DNA of 64,000 bases from NCBI GenBank assembly GCA_001899855.1, contig MKWR01000023.1, positions 57,341 through 121,340 of the forward strand, in the 5' to 3' direction. Of the stretch, positions 38,344 through 47,032 are shown piece by piece. The notes under the pieces were generated by a model. It made no database searches and had not been told where the DNA came from. It worked only from the letters and a program-made list of their open reading frames with translations. Positions within the stretch are counted from its first letter, which is position 1; the number at the start of each line of letters is the position of its first letter. The translations under genes were made by a program, and so were the position numbers. This DNA comes from Lysobacterales bacterium 63-13. Lineage in GTDB: Bacteria; Pseudomonadota; Gammaproteobacteria; Xanthomonadales; Rhodanobacteraceae.

Positions 38344-40206
38344 ATGTGGCTGCGTGCGGGCCTGGCGCTGGCCTTGCTGCTGGCCTGCGGGCACGTCCTT
38401 GCGCTGGATTTCACGCCGCACGGCACGCAGCCCGGCCTGCTCTTTTCGCTGGAACCTTCGGATTCCTGCAGTGGCTGTCACGGCGGCTTTGTCGGCAACG
38501 ATCCCGGGATCCGCCCGCACAGCACCTGGAGTGGATCGATGATGGCCAATGCCACGCGCGATCCGCTGTTCTGGGCGGCGGTCGATGTCGCCAACAAGGA
38601 TGTCCCGGGAGCCGGTGATTTTTGCCTGCGCTGCCATACGTCGGCGGGCTGGTATGGCGGACGCGTGGTCAAGTCCGGCTTCGGCGCACCGAATGATCCG
38701 GTCAAGGGTGCCAATGGCTGCCTGCTGGAAGGCGCGCAGGATGCGCCGGATTTCTCGAATGACTACAGCGGCGTCGGCTGCCATGCCTGCCATCGCATGA
38801 TGCCCAGCGGGCCGTTGGGCGAGCCCGGCATGATCGGCAACGCCAACATCTGGCTGGATGACACCGAGTGCAACGGCAACGCCGGTGCCCCCTGTCGCCG
38901 TGGCCCCTACACCTATCCCGGCAGCTTTTCGCCACCCCATCCCTGGGCAAAATCGACCTACCACGAAGACAGCGCCATCTGCGGCACCTGCCACGACGTG
39001 ACCACGCCGGATACCGATGGCGGGCCGCTGAAAACCCTGATCCTCGCCGATGGCACGGACACCTCCATCCCGTTCCCGATCGAGCGCACCTACAGCGAGT
39101 GGAAGCAAAGCACACATGCCGGCCCCGGCGGGCAGGCCTGCCAGGCCTGCCACATGCCCGACAGCCAGGATCCGAACGCGACTGCCTGCGCCGGCGGGCC
39201 CGTTCGCACCGGCAATCTGCCGGTGCATGATTTTGTCGGCGGCAACACCTGGGTGCCGAAGATCATCAAGGGCGAGTTCAGCGACACCAGCGCGATTGCG
39301 GGCTCGGCCGGCGGCATCGGCCGGGCAAGCGCCTTCGAGCAGACCATCCAGGCGGCGCGGGACCTGCTGCAGACGGCTGCCGATGTCGATGTCAGCTTGC
39401 TTGCCTACAGCGCACCGGGCGGTGCGACTGCGGGCTCGCTGAGTGCGCGGGTCAAGGTCACCAACAACAGCGGGCACAAGCTGCCGAGCGGCTACTCGGA
39501 AGGGCGGCGCATGTGGCTGAACGTGCAACTGCGTGACTTCAACGGTGCGCTGGTGTTCGAGAGCGGCCAATATGACAACGCCAGCGCCGTGCTCGCCAGC
39601 GATCCGCAATTGCGCGTCTACGAGGTGCTGCAGGGGATCTGGAACCGGCATGGCAACAACAGCTGCGATGTCGTCGACAGCCTCGGTCGCAAGGCCTTTC
39701 ATTTTGTCCTCAGCGATTGCATCGCCAAGGACAACCGCATTCCGCCGCTCGGCTTCCACCCGGCGACAGCCGCCGACCCGAATGGCTACGAGTTGCGCCC
39801 GGTTGCCGCAAGTTATGCGGAAACCGCGCCCGGCAGCGGCATCCTGGTCAATTACGACGAGGTCGATTATGCGGTGGTCATTCCACCCGGGACGCCGGGG
39901 CCGATGACCGTCACGGCGCGGCTCTACTACCAGACATCCAGTCGCGAATATCTCGAGTTCCTGCGCAGCCAGGCCATCGAGCGCTCGATTCCGGGCGAGA
40001 ACCAGATGTGTGCCGGCGAGGCCAACCGGCCGGCCGTGGTCGGTGCCAAGGATCGTTCCCGCGGCGAGTACATGTGGCAGCTGTGGAACGGTCCCGAGCC
40101 CGGCGATCGCATTTTCGCCAACAGTTTCGACAACACGGTTTTCCAGCAGGGTTATGGCAAGTCGCCACCCGAGGCCATCGCCTCCGGCAGTGCTTTCACG
40201 CCATGA
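38344..40206 (+). CDS. Exported multiheme c-type cytochrome (five CxxCH)
   Basis: The 620-residue protein has a Sec signal (GLALALLLACGHVLA) and five heme c motifs at residues 42-46, 94-98, 146-150, 213-217 and 266-270 (CSGCH, CLRCH, CHACH, CGTCH, CQACH). The remaining 350 residues form a beta-rich domain without hemes. Near the C-terminus is GDRIFANSFDN, a form of the IFxDGFE motif. It is probably a periplasmic or outer-surface electron-transfer protein; the partner is unknown. The start is uncertain: ATG at 38,344 is used, GTG at 38,296 is possible. Confidence 0.85.
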   Translation: MWLRAGLALALLLACGHVLALDFTPHGTQPGLLFSLEPSDSCSGCHGGFVGNDPGIRPHSTWSGSMMANATRDPLFWAAVDVANKDVPGAGDFCLRCHTSAGWYGGRVVKSGFGAPNDPVKGANGCLLEGAQDAPDFSNDYSGVGCHACHRMMPSGPLGEPGMIGNANIWLDDTECNGNAGAPCRRGPYTYPGSFSPPHPWAKSTYHEDSAICGTCHDVTTPDTDGGPLKTLILADGTDTSIPFPIERTYSEWKQSTHAGPGGQACQACHMPDSQDPNATACAGGPVRTGNLPVHDFVGGNTWVPKIIKGEFSDTSAIAGSAGGIGRASAFEQTIQAARDLLQTAADVDVSLLAYSAPGGATAGSLSARVKVTNNSGHKLPSGYSEGRRMWLNVQLRDFNGALVFESGQYDNASAVLASDPQLRVYEVLQGIWNRHGNNSCDVVDSLGRKAFHFVLSDCIAKDNRIPPLGFHPATAADPNGYELRPVAASYAETAPGSGILVNYDEVDYAVVIPPGTPGPMTVTARLYYQTSSREYLEFLRSQAIERSIPGENQMCAGEANRPAVVGAKDRSRGEYMWQLWNGPEPGDRIFANSFDNTVFQQGYGKSPPEAIASGSAFTP

Positions 40207-40302
40207 CCGGCAATGTTTCCAGGTCTTGCCGCATTGCGCATTCATGCGCGCGGCGGTTTGCTGCAATCCACCATCCACCATCCAACCTTCGAGGCTGAAC
40301 CC

Positions 40303-42312
40303 ATGACTCTCAAGATGTTGCCCTTCGCGCTCGCGCTTGCGTTGTGTCCGATGATCGCCGGGGCCGAACAGGCTGCAGCGACCCCTGCAAGTGAAACCTC
40401 CAGTGATTGGGCTGCCTGGGGCGGAACCGTCGCCCTGCGTCTCAACGAAAACCTGCTCGGCAGCATGGGCATGTCGATCCAGAGCCGCGCCGGGAAATTG
40501 CCCGCCGATGCAGCACGCCTGACCGATGGCCTGAATGCGCGACAGGCGCTCGGCTCGGAACTGTTCGCCCTGCGTGAAAGCGGCAGCCTGCAATTCCGCG
40601 CCGAACGCGGCTCCTTTGTCGGTTTCCTCGGTGGATCGCTGCAAGCGCGAGGCGGCTACGTGCTTGCGCTGGAAGATGGCAGCACGATCCCGCTGGTGGA
40701 TTTCCGCCTGCGTCCGAATGCCAGGGATCCGCTGTACCTCGATGTGGTCAGCGGTGACGGCAAGGTCTGGTTCTACATCGACAAGCTGATGTACGAGCTG
40801 GTCCGCGACAATCGCGTGTTGGCGGTTTACACGGCGGACATGCGCGTTGCGCCCGAGTTGGCGCGACGCAGCGGCCATCCGGAAATGGTCAACGCACCGA
40901 TTGGCGATATGGAAATCCTTACTCAGGTGACCCGACAGGGCGGCGGCGGTGCCAAGGATGCCCTGGGCACTCCTTCACCCTCGCACTACCATGGCGAGCA
41001 AGTGGCGGGCCAGCCGCCTGGCGTCGTCTACGAGGCCGACTTGTTCATGCAGAACATCTCGGTTTCCAGGATGCGCTCCACCGGCACGACCGGCCATGGC
41101 GGCAGCGGCAACGTCGTCTTTGCCCCGAGTTCGACCCTGAAGAACAACGTCAACGCCGGCACGGCGGCGGTGTCGGTTCCGGGCCAGGGCGCGCTGGGCA
41201 CCAGCAGCGCGCTGTGGACAGCCTGGATTCCCTGGCATGGAAAATTCAGCGGAACCTTCGCTCCCTACAACAACGACCAGCATCCGTACCTGATCTGGAA
41301 CATGTACCGCGTCAATGCCGATGGCAGCATCGAGCAGATCGGTCGCTCCGGGGTCAAGCATGCCTGGCTGACCACCAACGGCGGCTGTGCCAGTGGCGAG
41401 AATTTCGACAGTCACATCCTCGGCCGTTCCTGCAGCGACACCTACAGCACGGGCAACAACGACGCCAACCAGGATCTCTCGTTCCGCTCGGAGATCATTC
41501 CGGCAACCGGCCAGTGGGGGCGCTGCCATTCGCTGTTCGACCCGGGCTGCATCGGCAGCAACACCAATTCCTTCCCGTCGGATGATGGCTATGTGCGGCG
41601 CATGGTGGTCAACGAAACGCAGATCAGCAACACGGTCAATCCCGGTGCCAGCTACCTCTTTGATTCCTGGTATCTGGCGCGCCAGGACATCAACATCTAC
41701 AACTCGATGGCCACGGTGACCGGCACGCCCACCTATTCAGCGGGCAACTGGGTGTTCGCCGGCGTCAGCAACTTCAAGCTGGGTTCGGTCACCGATCGCT
41801 GGGTCGAAAACCTGCCGGCGAATACCGTTGCGCAGAACTCGGAGCTGGCGGTTGCCGAAGGCCACACCAAGGTTGCCGTGCGTGCGGTCGATCTCGGCAA
41901 TGGCCAGACGACCTATCACTATGCCGTGCACAATCTCGATTTCTCGCGTGCGCAGACCGCCGGTGCGGAGCCGAATCTCGATGTGTTGAGCAACAAGGGC
42001 TTCGACCGTTTCCGCATTGCCCTGCCGGCCGGGGTCAGTGTCATCTCCAGCAAATTCAGTGATGGCGACCTGACCAGCAGCAATGACTGGACCTTCAGTT
42101 CGGCGGGTGGATTCCTGACCTGGACCGCACCTGCCGGTGCATCGCTCGACTGGGGCTCGCTGTATTCGTTCTCGGTGACCACAAACGGCGCACCGGCACC
42201 GGGCAGCAGCGAGCTCAGGCCAGCCACGGCCGGGCTGCAATCGAGCTTCTCCGTGCCGATCCTGGTGCCGGGTTCCGACATCATTTTCCAGGACGGGTTT
42301 GAAACACCCTGA
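40303..42312 (+). CDS. Secreted protein of unknown function ending in IIFQDGFETP
   Basis: The 669-residue protein starts at an ATG with GAGG upstream and has a signal peptide (LPFALALALCPMIAGA). The mature part is beta-rich, with a few cysteines in the middle (GGCASGENFDS, GRCHSLFDPGC) and no catalytic motif that I recognise. It ends GSDIIFQDGFETP, the IFxDGFE tail. The gene is 96 bp after the cytochrome gene on the same strand, so the two may be co-expressed. Confidence 0.7.
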   Translation: MTLKMLPFALALALCPMIAGAEQAAATPASETSSDWAAWGGTVALRLNENLLGSMGMSIQSRAGKLPADAARLTDGLNARQALGSELFALRESGSLQFRAERGSFVGFLGGSLQARGGYVLALEDGSTIPLVDFRLRPNARDPLYLDVVSGDGKVWFYIDKLMYELVRDNRVLAVYTADMRVAPELARRSGHPEMVNAPIGDMEILTQVTRQGGGGAKDALGTPSPSHYHGEQVAGQPPGVVYEADLFMQNISVSRMRSTGTTGHGGSGNVVFAPSSTLKNNVNAGTAAVSVPGQGALGTSSALWTAWIPWHGKFSGTFAPYNNDQHPYLIWNMYRVNADGSIEQIGRSGVKHAWLTTNGGCASGENFDSHILGRSCSDTYSTGNNDANQDLSFRSEIIPATGQWGRCHSLFDPGCIGSNTNSFPSDDGYVRRMVVNETQISNTVNPGASYLFDSWYLARQDINIYNSMATVTGTPTYSAGNWVFAGVSNFKLGSVTDRWVENLPANTVAQNSELAVAEGHTKVAVRAVDLGNGQTTYHYAVHNLDFSRAQTAGAEPNLDVLSNKGFDRFRIALPAGVSVISSKFSDGDLTSSNDWTFSSAGGFLTWTAPAGASLDWGSLYSFSVTTNGAPAPGSSELRPATAGLQSSFSVPILVPGSDIIFQDGFETP

Positions 42313-42378
42313 GGCAAGAGCGTTACAGCGGACATCTTGCTTCTGATTGGCAATGTCCCTGCACTGATCGGACTGCCA

Positions 42379-42408
42379 CCGGGATACGCGAGCAATCGCG
42401 CATCCCGG
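42379..42408. terminator. Hairpin between convergent genes
   Basis: A nested stem, CCGGGAT with ATCCCGG outside and CGCGA with TCGCG inside around a GCAA tetraloop, lies between the secreted protein stop and the penicillin acylase stop. It has no real T-run, but position and stability suit a terminator. Confidence 0.6.
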
Positions 42409-42469
42409 TTGCCCCGGGCTGGGACAGGTCAGCCAGTCGCCGACTGACGCAGCCCGGCCAGGCGGACAC

Positions 42470-44851
42470 TCACCGCGCCGCCGGTTCCAGCCGGAGTTGA
42501 TGGATTGCCGGCCCGGGCAGGAATGGCGTGGGCTTGCCTTCAACCCAATCGCGGTGGCCGGCACCGTGGAACGGTGACAGCGGATGCCCGCTCTGCCCGC
42601 CCGGCAGCTCGAAATAGCCATGCTCCTCATCGCCCGGTGCCACGGCAAACCGTTCCGAGGCGCCAAAATCAGGACTCTGCACGCGCGGCATGTTGCTGTC
42701 CCCGGCCAGCGCATCGGCCGGCATGTCGAGCCAACGGGCGACAAAGCCGGGCAGGGCGCGCGACAGCGGATGAGCAATGCGCGCGGTATTGCGCTCGCCC
42801 CAGGTTCGCGCGGCGATGCCGCCAGGCTGCTTTTGCAGATTGGCCGCGACGCGATCCAGGCAGGCGAGTTGCAGCTCCTCCCAACTGGCGTAACCGGGTG
42901 GCAGCAGATGGGCCGGCTTCAGTTCGAGCAGCGACCACACGGCATGTTCGGCTTGCGACAACTTGGGCAATCTGAAATCCGCATATTTGCCGCGAACCGC
43001 GCCGGCGAAGGCATCCAGCACCGTATCCCGCACTTCGTTGCGCCAGGCGCGGACGATGCGATAGCTGACGGAATTGATCGATGCGTGGCCATCCCAGTCA
43101 TCCAGGGCCTTGCGCATCGCGTCGCGCCCGGTGCCGGCCACGCCCTTGTCGAGCAAGGCAAGCAGGCGTTTGCGCCAGGGATCGAGGAACAAGGCACGGT
43201 CATCGAGCTGGATGTCGAGCATGTCGGCGGCGGTGAAATGCTCCCTCGCGCGCAGGCCATCGCGAATCTGCTTCTGGCGCGCCCCGAGTTCGTAGCCGCC
43301 GTCGCCAATCAGCTCCAGGTGGCGGCCCTCGTCGACGATGCGCGCATTCGCCGTCCACAGTCGCTGCCATGGCGGGTTGGAGATTTGCGGATAGTCGCTG
43401 GCCGCGACCCAACCCTTCCAGCCGGTATCGGGCTTGCTCCAATCCGCAGGCAGTAGCGGATCGAAACCGCCGACGCGCAGCGGCATGCGTCCGGCAATGG
43501 TCCAGGCAATGCTGCCGAAGCGGTCGGCAACGAGGAAATTCTGCGCCGGCATGCCGGCCTGGTGGGCTATGGCAATGGCCTCGTCGGCCGTTTCCGCGGT
43601 TTCCAGCTTCAGCAGTTCCAGGTTGACCGCACCGTCCTGCGTGGCGGTCCAGGCCAGGGCGAGCGGCGTGCCGTCGACGTCTTCGGCCATGATCGGCCCC
43701 CAGCGCGTTTCGCGCACGACAAGCGATTGCGCATCCGCGCCATGCACGGCGATTGATTCGACATGAGTGTCGATGGCCGCACTGCCTTCGGCGGTGAGGT
43801 AGTGGTCGGCCGCGGCCGGATCGGGCAGCACGCGCACCCAGTCGGCGAAATCGCCATAGCTGTTGGTGAATCCCCAGGCGATCGAGCGATTGCTGCCGGC
43901 GACGATGGCCGGCGTGCCGGGCAGGCTGGCGCCACTGACATCGATGCGCGCACCGGGGCGGCGTGGATCCGGATAGATCAGGCGGGCACGGAACCAGATG
44001 TCCGGCACGCGCAATTCCAGGTGCATGTCATTGGCGATCAGCGCGGGGCCACCGGTCAAGGCGCCGCTGACGGCAAAACTGTTGCTGCCGGGAGCGACAT
44101 CGGCCGCAGGCTCGGCATCCTGCAGCAGGGACTTGTCGAGGTTGCGCAAATCGAGATCGGCCGGACCCGGCGGATCCGGCCAGCGCATGGCCGGGCCACT
44201 CAGCGGCGCATCCCACCAGCCGCCGCTGGCAGTGAGGAATCGATAGGCCGCGTCGGACAGGGCGGCCTTCATGCGGGCGAAGGCCAGCTCCCGCTTGTTG
44301 CCGGCATCGTTCAGCGAGAAATACATGGCATCGATGACGAGCAGCGAATCGGCGCTGGTCCACGGGCGCGGCGTGTTGCGGGTCAGCAGATAGGCAAACG
44401 GTCGCACCTGCAACGCGGCGAGTCCGGCATTGATGCCCTCGGTATAGCTGCCAATGAATTCGCGATCCGTGCTGCTGGCCTTGGCGAGGCTCGCTTCGGC
44501 GCGTGCGCGCATGCGATGCACGCGGGCGCGCCGGTCAAGCGGCAAGGCCGCTGCACCAAACAGTTCGGCCAGCTCACCGGCTGCGCTGCGGCGCATCAGG
44601 TCCATCTCGAAGAAGCGCTCCTGCGCATGCACATAGCCGAGTGCCCAGGTCACGTCACGGCGGCTGCTGCCGCTGATGGTCACGGTGCCGAGCGCATCCC
44701 GCTCGATCGTCGTGGTCGCGCCAATTGCATTCGACGGCACGGACCCGTCCAGTTGCGGCAGGCTGCCGCGCAAGGCCAGCCATGCCAGGAGCACGCTGGC
44801 GGCGAGCAGGACGAGAACGAAGAGGATGATGCGGCGCAACAAGACTCGCAC
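42470..44851 (-). CDS. Penicillin acylase family (Ntn) hydrolase
   Basis: The 793-residue precursor has an N-terminal hydrophobic segment (residues 7-28), an alpha-chain region and then the autocatalytic site PGSNSFAVSG. Ser256 would become the N-terminal nucleophile of the beta chain after processing. Other expected elements are ALGYVHAQERFFEMDL, AIVAGSNRSIAWGFTNSYGDF (with its Asn) and a C-terminal region rich in Trp. Family members cleave penicillins, acyl-homoserine lactones or other amides; the substrate is not readable here. The protein is probably periplasmic. Confidence 0.92.
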   Translation of the reverse strand: MRVLLRRIILFVLVLLAASVLLAWLALRGSLPQLDGSVPSNAIGATTTIERDALGTVTISGSSRRDVTWALGYVHAQERFFEMDLMRRSAAGELAELFGAAALPLDRRARVHRMRARAEASLAKASSTDREFIGSYTEGINAGLAALQVRPFAYLLTRNTPRPWTSADSLLVIDAMYFSLNDAGNKRELAFARMKAALSDAAYRFLTASGGWWDAPLSGPAMRWPDPPGPADLDLRNLDKSLLQDAEPAADVAPGSNSFAVSGALTGGPALIANDMHLELRVPDIWFRARLIYPDPRRPGARIDVSGASLPGTPAIVAGSNRSIAWGFTNSYGDFADWVRVLPDPAAADHYLTAEGSAAIDTHVESIAVHGADAQSLVVRETRWGPIMAEDVDGTPLALAWTATQDGAVNLELLKLETAETADEAIAIAHQAGMPAQNFLVADRFGSIAWTIAGRMPLRVGGFDPLLPADWSKPDTGWKGWVAASDYPQISNPPWQRLWTANARIVDEGRHLELIGDGGYELGARQKQIRDGLRAREHFTAADMLDIQLDDRALFLDPWRKRLLALLDKGVAGTGRDAMRKALDDWDGHASINSVSYRIVRAWRNEVRDTVLDAFAGAVRGKYADFRLPKLSQAEHAVWSLLELKPAHLLPPGYASWEELQLACLDRVAANLQKQPGGIAARTWGERNTARIAHPLSRALPGFVARWLDMPADALAGDSNMPRVQSPDFGASERFAVAPGDEEHGYFELPGGQSGHPLSPFHGAGHRDWVEGKPTPFLPGPAIHQLRLEPAAR

Positions 44852-45239
44852 GAGGAGGCTCCAGGAGAGGATGGCAAAGGGTGGTGACAGCCGAATCGGG
44901 CCCGATGGATGCGGATTTTCGGCATCGCCCGGCCAGCGCAGTCATGGCGATGATTCCATATCGGCTGGCAATCTGCGCGTGGCTGCGATGTGCGGGCGAT
45001 GGTGGTCGGCCCGGGTGGCTTAGCCGGCTGCACGTATCGAATTGATCCTGAACGATTTGATTTGCCGGATTCTTGCTTTGTTTCGCCCTTGTTCGGTGAT
45101 AGGGTTGGAACTTCAGATCCTGATCTGCGGTCGCGCGGGCTGTCTCCAGGACGGTCGCGGGATTTGCAGGCAGCAGGGATCTGTGTTGCCAATCCACCAA
45201 GAATCGTGCTTTTCAAGGGACTACCCTGGGGAATCAACC
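44852..45239. other. 388-bp divergent intergenic region
   Basis: The region lies between the divergently transcribed acylase and IPTL-CTERM-like genes and should hold both promoters. An open frame of the downstream protein continues upstream to 45,042, but it lacks a ribosome site and a sensible N-terminus. I see no gene and no clear promoter boxes. Confidence 0.4.
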
Positions 45240-46907
45240 ATGTTGAAGCTATCCCGTTTTACCGCCGTTCCGATTGTCATGGCCCTGGCCATGGGCTCGT
45301 CCGGCGCGCTCGCGCAAAACGCTCTTTCGCATGCCACCTCTGAATTGCCCAAGCCACTGCGTCCTACGGTCTTGCCGCTGGGAACTGCCTGCGGTTCGAT
45401 CACGCTGACCCAATCCAGTTCACAGACGATCACCTCGGGGAATTCAGTCTCCTGCAACGCCGGCGGCCTGCATACCGACAATTCCTACTACCGGTCATTT
45501 CCGCTCAGCGCCGACATCAATGTCTGCGAGGTCCAGTTTGGCATTGAAACTGCGGCGGGTGCGGGCGGCACGCAACCGGTAACGGTCAACCTCTACACCG
45601 GAACCGGCGCATTCCCGGGAACATTCGGCTCCTATACGCAGATTGCCAGCAGCGCGATCAGCGTCCCCGATCAGGCGGCATCGATCTTCCCGGCAGCGAT
45701 CAGCGGCCTGGCAACGGCTGGATCCAATCTCGTCGTGGAAGTCTTCACGCCGGACGGGCAGACCGCAGGCAACTCGTTCTTCATCGGCTCAAATGCCGCC
45801 GGCGAAACTGCTCCCAGTTATCTGGCTGCGGCGGGTTGCGGTCTCACCGCGCCGGCAACGACTGCAAGCATCGGCTTCCCGCAAATGCAGATCGTCATGA
45901 ACGTGGTCGGCAATCCGGGTGGCCCGACCTTGTCGGTCGGTTCCGCTTCGGCAAGCATCGTCGACCAGTGTTCCAGCAATCCGGCCCAGGCCAATGGCGT
46001 GATCGAGCCGGGTGAATCCGTGACCGTGCAGGTGCCCGTCAGTGCCGCCGGCGGGAGCTTCACCGGTGTCGTCGCTTCGCTGGGCTTGCCAGCGCCAGCC
46101 GGTATCACCTATGTCACCTCGACCGCGAACCTGGGTTCGATTGCCGATGGCTCGAGTGCCACGGCCACCTTTGTCGTCACTGCCGACCAGGCTGCAACCT
46201 GCGTCAGCGCCTTCACCCTGCCGATCAATGTGACCAGCACCGAAGGTGCGACTGCGAGCGGCTCGGTTGCCTCGCAGATTGGCGAAAGCGGTGCGATCGC
46301 ACCAAACGAGACCTTGCCGATTGCGATCACGGACAACTCCCCGGCCGGTGTTACCTCGACGATCACCGTGGGGCAGGACATCACCCTGACCGACCTCGAA
46401 GTTGCTGTGGCGATCGATCACACCTGGGTTGGCGATGTGTCGATCAGCCTGACCAGCCCGGGCGGCACCACGGTCAGCCTGCTGGATCGACCTGGTGTCC
46501 CATCCAGTACCTTCGGCTGCAGCAACGACAACATGGATGTGGTCTTCTCCGATGCCGCCAGCGTCAATCCCGAGACGTCCTGCCCCGGCACGACGCCGTG
46601 GCTGAGTGGCCCGGTGCTGCCGGCCTCCCCGCTGTCCGCGTTTGACGGCGAAAGCACGCTCGGCACCTGGACGCTCACGGTCTCCGACTCCGCGGGTGGC
46701 GATACCGGCCAGATCATCGACTGGAGCCTCGTACCGACCCCTGGCCTGCAGGGAATCTGCACGGTTTGCGTCGCTGGCGGTGGCCCTGGCCCGCTTCAGC
46801 CGGTCATTGATCTGCCGACGCTGGCAACCTGGAGCAAGCTGGCCCTCGGCTTCCTGGTCCTCGGCCTGGGTGCCTTCGGCCTGCGTCGTCGCGCACGCCG
46901 CGTGTAA
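45240..46907 (+). CDS. Secreted protein with P (proprotein convertase) domain and IPTL-CTERM-like sorting tail
   Basis: The 555-residue protein begins with a signal peptide (PIVMALAMGSSGALAQ) after GGGGAA. The N-terminal half is a beta-rich domain. A P_proprotein domain lies at about 360-500 (LEVAVAIDHTWVGDVSISL and STLGTWTLTVSDSAGGDTG). The C-terminus reads DLPTLATWSKLALGFLVLGL followed by a short TM end and RRRARR, a variant of IPTLxxWG-CTERM. Such tails are recognised by a dedicated exosortase. The protein is therefore likely cell-envelope sorted or released. No protease domain is present to go with the P domain. Confidence 0.85.
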   Translation: MLKLSRFTAVPIVMALAMGSSGALAQNALSHATSELPKPLRPTVLPLGTACGSITLTQSSSQTITSGNSVSCNAGGLHTDNSYYRSFPLSADINVCEVQFGIETAAGAGGTQPVTVNLYTGTGAFPGTFGSYTQIASSAISVPDQAASIFPAAISGLATAGSNLVVEVFTPDGQTAGNSFFIGSNAAGETAPSYLAAAGCGLTAPATTASIGFPQMQIVMNVVGNPGGPTLSVGSASASIVDQCSSNPAQANGVIEPGESVTVQVPVSAAGGSFTGVVASLGLPAPAGITYVTSTANLGSIADGSSATATFVVTADQAATCVSAFTLPINVTSTEGATASGSVASQIGESGAIAPNETLPIAITDNSPAGVTSTITVGQDITLTDLEVAVAIDHTWVGDVSISLTSPGGTTVSLLDRPGVPSSTFGCSNDNMDVVFSDAASVNPETSCPGTTPWLSGPVLPASPLSAFDGESTLGTWTLTVSDSAGGDTGQIIDWSLVPTPGLQGICTVCVAGGGPGPLQPVIDLPTLATWSKLALGFLVLGLGAFGLRRRARRV

Positions 46908-46929
46908 TTGCACAGCATGTGTTTCGCAG

Positions 46930-46953
46930 GAAGGGGGCCGCAAGGCCCCCTTC
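46930..46953 (+). terminator. Intrinsic terminator after the IPTL-CTERM-like gene
   Basis: A 10-bp stem (GAAGGGGGCC with GGCCCCCTTC) closes a GCAA tetraloop and is followed by TTGTTTC. It lies 22 nt after the stop codon. Confidence 0.85.
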
Positions 46954-47032
46954 TTGTTTCCGGGATCGCGGTGCTGGCTGCGCTATTGGTCCGGAAGTTC
47001 TTGCCGTCGGAGTGCGCAAGGTTGCGCTTGGA

